Positions 59,140-64,000 of a stretch of 64,000 bases of DNA are shown here, in pieces. The notes below the pieces were generated by a model. That model was given only the letters and a program-made list of their open reading frames with translations, did not search any database and was not told the origin of the DNA. Position 1 is the stretch's first letter, and each line of letters begins with the position of its first letter. A program made the translations under genes and the position numbers. Source of the DNA: Heterostelium album PN500. Lineage: Eukaryota; Evosea; Eumycetozoa; Acytosteliales; Acytosteliaceae. The stretch lies in the NCBI RefSeq assembly GCF_000004825.1, contig NW_008805064.1, positions 1,922,001-1,986,000 on the forward strand, given 5' to 3'.

Positions 59140-59312
59140 GGTGGAATTGATGAACCAGAGAGAAGTTTATGGCCGACCAAAATGGGATTGATAATAATAT
59201 TCATTTAGTAGTACTTCTTAATGAAAACTATTTAATCAATGTATATATTCACTTCATAGTTGGCGATCATCTCTACTAACGAAAAAATCCTATCTGTTTC
59301 ATCAATTCCACC
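59140..59312. repeat. Inverted repeat, 19 of 20 bases
   Basis: GGTGGAATTGATGAACCAGA at 59140-59159 recurs on the opposite strand at 59293-59312 with one change. Both arms are coding-like for GGIDE(P/T)(E/D)R, so they may be two remnants of one gene family in opposite orientation. Confidence 0.7.
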
Positions 59313-59430
59313 ACACAGCTAGATTTAAATCTTTAAATAAATAATTAAATACTTTATCATTAAATAATAAAATATTATTTTTAATTTAATTTAATTTAAT
59401 TCGAAATAAAATAAAAAAAATATATATAAT

Positions 59431-59487
59431 TTAGCTCATATAGACCAAGATAGTAGTAACCCCTGTAATCTTGTTGAAGATACCAGA
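59431..59487 (-). pseudogene. Decayed copy of the 3' end of the armadillo-repeat gene
   Basis: Minus strand reads SGIFNKITGVTTILVYMS then stop. The armadillo gene ends TGMPFKLLLATILDYMK then stop. The last codons ACT ATC TTG G.C TAT ATG A.. TAA are nearly identical in DNA. It lies about 660 bp beyond the true stop. No further alignable exon was found upstream. Confidence 0.5.
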
Positions 59488-60147
59488 GCTGTCAGGATAG
59501 CTTTTTACCAAAAGTAAAAAGTTTGTTTGTTTATACATATTATTGAATCTGTAAAGAAAATTTTATTTTGGAAAGGAAAGAATCTTTTTTTTTATTGATT
59601 AAAGGGTTGGACTTAGAAAGATCCTTTATCTTGGTATTTATCCCATTCTTCTTATATTTTTTCTAAAGATCCATTTTGATTTGACTTTTGATTCTTGAAG
59701 AATTTCTTTCTTTGTTTTAAAAACTCTATTCCTTGATTGATTATTTCAAGCAGTGATTTTGACATTCTATATTACTAAGATGATCAAATGGTTCCCAAAT
59801 CAATATTCGATACTGATCAAAATCAGGAGGTGTTCTAAATCTTTGATAAAGACATTCTTTTTTCTACTCTATCTATTTAATAGACAATTGATTAATTTAA
59901 TTCTGATAAATTTTTATTTAGAAATAAAAAAAAATAATTTCTATAGAGTTGAGAATTCTACTTGCTTTCAATATATTGAGATCCATATTGATTTTCCCAC
60001 AGCTATGGAATAATAGTGTAAAAAGGAGAAATCTTAATCTATTTTTATTTCACTTGGTTATTGAATCTTTTTAAAAAGATTATTATATGATTACTATGTA
60101 AATCTTTTTTTTTTTTTTTGAAAAATAATAATATGTATATAATTTAT

Positions 60148-63100
60148 TTATTTCATATAGTCCAAGATAGTAGCCAACAATAGCTTGAATGGCATTCCAG
60201 TTGGTTTTGAAATACTTTGATACTCTACTTTGGTTTCATTATCTTGTGTATAGGTTGATTGTTTTATGTTGAAACCAATACGAATGAGTGCATGAGAAAG
60301 CAGTTCCTCCGAAGGATACTGAGAGATCTCCATTGCCTCTTTGAATGTGAAATCCATATCGAATGACTCTAGTATTCTGAATATGAGGATGGTGAGGTTG
60401 ATGTTTCTTCTAAACATTGCTTGAATCTCGGTCTTCCAAAGATCGAAATCCTTCTTCCAAATGCGCATACCGGTCATCGTTCCTGAGTCAACTAGCACTC
60501 GCTTATTGGAAACTGCAACCTGTCGCTTCTGAGCATTGTTAACGATGTCCTTGAGTATACCGTTTTGTTTCTGCATCAATTCTTCTTTTCTTCGGTTCTC
60601 TGTCTCCACTTCAGTATCGATGTGTCTCAGTCTCAGCTTGCCGGTTCCAACCTTGTCCCTTATCTCATCCATAAGACAATCATAGGCAGTCGTCTTGGTA
60701 TTACCAGTACTCTTTCTGTTCTGGTTATTACCTCCAGTTCTTGGTTGAGAAGTTGGTGATTTATTCAATTGTTTAGATGGTTGTTGTTGTTGTTGTTGAT
60801 ATTGAGGTAGAGGTGGAGGAGGTGGAGTTGATGGGTTGTATTGTTGTTGCTGTTGTTGCTGTTGTTGTTGTTGACGGTAAGATAGCTGTACAGGTGGTGG
60901 AGGTGAAGAAGTTTGACGATTAACAACACCACCGTTACCAAAGTTATTGTTATTGTTATTGTTATTATATACTTGTGGTTGTCCAGTTATTACACCTTTA
61001 ATAGAGGTAGGTAGAATCTCTGATATGGTTGGATCATGTCTTACCATTTCCAAAATGACATTTCTCAGTTGGTCTACGTCCAATTTCCCTAGAACAGCTT
61101 CAATCTTTTTGTAGTCTGGTTGCTTAGGTTGTTCAGATGGTGATGGTGGTGAGTTTAATCTAGCTTGTGGTGGTGATCGTTGAGCAGGATACTGTGAGTT
61201 ACTATTACCGACTCTACTTTGATTGCTATTATTATTGCTATTATTATTATTATTATTGCCATTTGATCTTGACTGTTGGTTGGAATGTGAACGATGATGT
61301 TCAATAGGTGGTGATTCTGGTGGTGTATTTGGTTGTAGATTCTTTACTGTCATTAAGAATGCCTTTAAAGGTTGTACTAAAATAGATGAATGTCTTGTTA
61401 CATTTTCTATCAAAAATAATAAAAATCAGTTAATATATTAATTAAAAATAGAATTAAATCTTGTAAACATTACCATGAGTTGACAATTTCTTTAACTTAT
61501 CAATGATACCATCATTAAGAATTGATGCTTGAACTATTCCTATATACAAATAAAAAAAGAATATAAATAAATGTTATTAATTTTCATAAGGTATCATTAT
61601 TAGATATACTAATTACTTACTGCTACTTTGTATAACTTTGTTTAAGAATTCAAGAACACTATATTGAAGATTCTCATTATTTGAGTATAATGAGTTGAGT
61701 ACTGCTTGGATACCACCTTTATTTATGAATATATCCAAGTATTGTTCTAAAGATAATAATTAGATTATTAATTTAAAATAAAGTAAATAAGCTTATTGTT
61801 TTGTATATTGTATTTATGATAACATACCATCTTGAGTTAAAATACTTAATAATTTAATAGTATAGATTTGAATCTGTGCATCATTACTAAATAGTAATGA
61901 TATTAGAGTCTGAGGTAAAAGACCGGATCTGTCGTCCAACAGAATCTCCAAACCTTCTTCATCACACGATATATTGTAGAGTGTTTGAATACAACTCTTT
62001 TTGATTAATTGATTACTACCATTAAGTTGTTCAATCAATATATCAACTGAATTCAATAATCTTAATACTTTTCTTATGAATTCTATATAGGATGAAATAA
62101 AAAAGATAAATAATATTATTAATATATAATATTCGTTTTGTAACAAACTCTGTAAAGATCGATATACTTACTGTTATTTGATAGTACAGCAATAGTTTCA
62201 CAGGATGCTGCAATTACATCTGCATCGTTGGTCAGTAGCAGATTGTGTAGTAGTTGAATTCCACCTTCTTGGAAGATGGATTGTTTGTTCTCATCTCTGG
62301 TGCCGAGATTGGTGAATACTTTGCATACCAAGAGTTGTAGTGCTCTCTCCTCTGGATACGACTTTAATAGCTTCATCAGTGACGGTACGATCTCATTACC
62401 CATGACCTTGTCAACCGAGTAGAAAACACGACTGTTCTCAGTCTTCTTTGGTGTCACTATCTGTCCCAACACTTGAGCACACGATAACAACACTGTAGAT
62501 GGCAAATACTCTGACGATACCATCGATACAATAATATTACAACCATTCTTTTCAACAAATACTTGTTTAACATGATCTATTATTAATGATAGATAGTTAT
62601 AATTGATTAGCTATTAATTAATTAACATTAAAGAATAAACATTACCATTATATAATAGTTGAATGATAAATTTCAATACTTTTTCAAGTATGGTTGTATT
62701 CCAACGGAATACATCAGGTGGAATGTTATACATTGGTTTAAGATAGCTAAGTGAATTATATATTCCTGCCATACCAATCTTTGATCTATTATTCTCTATA
62801 ATCATTATAACCAAACTTATTAGTTATTATAATATTCATAGATATTAATAGATATACCATACCATTGTTAGATAGTTTCTCTAAACATTGCAATACTTTA
62901 ATCTGTAGAGTAGCTCTATTTGCAGTTGGATCTTCCTTTGATGTATTTGAAATGATATAATAGTTACCTCTATTCAATGATTGTGGATAGATTTCGTTGA
63001 CCTTTAGTAAATCAACCAACTTTTCTATACCACTATCACATGCAAATGCTCTTGTTTTAGCTATAAATTTAAATAATAAGCTTTAGTAATAATCTAGATT

Positions 63101-64000
63101 GTTATTATTAATGTTTTGTGTTATAAAACATACGACAATCAGATACTTGATATAATAGATCAAGTAATTTAATAGATATTGACTCAGTGGTTATCTCATT
63201 GGGACCGATATCAGAGTGCAGCTGAATCTGATGTATCAGTATCTTTAGTGATAGCGAGTTGTCAATGATCGTTTCACTTATCTTTGGGTCAGAGTAGCTG
63301 GCGAATATGATGAGTGTATTGATTGCGAGAATTCTCAGTTGGTTGGGAAGTCGCTCGTTCGTCGACAACTCAAAGATTGGATGGATCGCACCCGATCGCT
63401 TGAGAACATAGGCACACGATTCTTGTGTTGCAAGATTCGATATCAATGTGACCAGTGGGAATACCAACTCCTGAGGGGTGTCGTCGGCCAAGCGATACGC
63501 CCAGTTCAGGACACCGACGATCGTAGCGATATCACCGGTCTGCTTGATGAACTGCTTGATATTGTCATTCTCTGTGAGCATTGCAAGCAGTGAGAGCGAT
63601 TCAAACTGAGCGATATACTCGAACGATTCGCAACTGAGTGGTTCCTGTAGTGTTAGGAACGAGAGGAGTGAACGCAGACAACTTCCTTGGAGTATTTCAT
63701 CGATGAAGCGACTCTTTATCGATTGCGATTGCTTGGCATTCTGATAGAGTGTTGCAATTTGTTTGATTGCTCTGATATGTATGGATCCTTCACGTCTCCT
63801 ATTCAACAGAGTAGTCAACTCTTTCAGACCGATCGTTCTTACATCGATAAACGATGATGAAGCGGCATCTGATTTCTTTTGATTAGCAAGTGAGTAGTTG
63901 TGTGCTTGTTGTTGCTGTTGCTGTTGATGTCTTGTTGAATTTGGTGAGAGTTGTGGTGGAGTTTTTGTTGGTGATGTTGGTTGTTGTTGTTGTTGATATT
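60148..64000 (-). CDS. Armadillo-repeat protein with C-terminal WH2-like motif, 5'-truncated
   Basis: The gene continues past the window end. Visible exons join in phase: 64000-63134, 63060-62863, 62795-62646, 62576-62172, 62082-61828, 61746-61621, 61540-61474, 61406-60148; about 1108 residues visible. The N-terminal visible part has a Gln-rich stretch and then about 10 armadillo/HEAT-like repeats (for example LVTLISNLATQESCAYVLKR; GIQLLHNLLLTNDADVIAAS; LIKKSCIQTLYNISCDEEG). A Pro/Gln/Asn-rich linker follows. DCLMDEIRDKVGTGKLRLRH is WH2-like (actin-binding type). The C-terminal domain is helical and ends LLATILDYMK. All introns split codons after the first base, which supports an old, regular structure. 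Function is unknown; a cytoskeletal scaffold is inference. Confidence 0.8.

Larger units (their letters stand above)
58301..60147. other. Region of gene remnants
   Basis: 1.8 kb of A/T-rich sequence with several short coding-like islands. These are about 58495-58560 (NDDEEWCLDDNSEVEVD, plus), 59131-59180 and 59260-59312 (inverted GGIDE-coding pieces), 59431-59487 (copy of the armadillo gene 3' end) and about 59735-59850 minus (QRFRTPPDFDQYRILIWEPF). None is intact. It reads as a graveyard of decayed family members. Confidence 0.5.

Overview
The window looks like nuclear DNA from a social amoeba (Dictyostelia). It is about three-quarters A+T, with somewhat G+C-richer exons split by short, very A/T-rich GT..AG introns (mostly GTAAGT/GTATGT donors). 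It carries poly-Asn and poly-Gln tracts and families typical of dictyostelids: phospholipase B-like and leishmanolysin-like proteins, Cys-rich GPI-type proteins and MLF. I cannot name the species. No virus, transposon, rRNA, tRNA or CRISPR array was recognised. Spliced genes are given as whole spans, with exon coordinates in the evidence. Exon ends were chosen by hand so that donor, acceptor and reading phase agree.

Layout: 1-3733, 5'-truncated ABCC transporter (+); 4055-5316, PTC7-like PP2C phosphatase (+); 5643-8556, Exo84-like exocyst subunit (-); 9118-10669, tandem pair of DUF1772-like membrane proteins (+); 10884-11407, small secreted protein (-); 12790-14370, AGC-type kinase with altered motifs (-); 14371-19862, long non-coding stretch; 19863-20879, MLF homologue (+). 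Next come four minus-strand genes: an unrecognised 8-exon gene (20893-23148), BLOC1S1 (23315-23825), a possible small ORF, and ADAT3 (24013-25697). Then: 27371-28559, secreted SGNH/GDSL-type protein lacking key residues (+); 29061-30249, Cys-rich GPI-type protein (+); 30870-32474, proteasome subunit RPN10 (-); 32766-33730, ankyrin protein (+); 33879-36389, RING/coiled-coil/pseudokinase fusion (-); 37760-42212, CNOT4 (-); 43289-45156, phospholipase B-like hydrolase (-); 46392-48722, low-complexity Cys-cluster protein (-); 49728-52943, leishmanolysin-like metalloprotease (-); 55135-56029, METTL13-like methyltransferase (-); 56282-57165, ZMAT2/SNU23 (+); 57264-58300, coiled-coil protein (-); 58301-60147, gene remnants; 60148-64000, 5'-truncated armadillo-repeat protein (-).

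There is no operon or common pathway. The content is a mix of housekeeping functions (exocytosis, lysosome-related organelle biogenesis, tRNA editing, proteasome, mRNA decay, splicing, methylation) and secreted or surface proteins. Genes are close-packed: divergent pairs share promoters of about 250-300 bp (RPN10/ankyrin, METTL/ZMAT2), and several convergent pairs end 13-150 bp apart.

The most interesting items are the RING/coiled-coil/pseudokinase fusion, the AGC-like kinase with DYG and AVE in place of DFG and APE, and the SGNH protein that lost its catalytic serine. Others are the tandem duplication that includes its promoter, several unannotated small coding pieces, and a decayed copy of the 3' end of the armadillo gene. 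Three otherwise well conserved genes (RPN10, the leishmanolysin, the methyltransferase) each contain one single-base frame break beside a short A run. This pattern suggests assembly errors more than biology.
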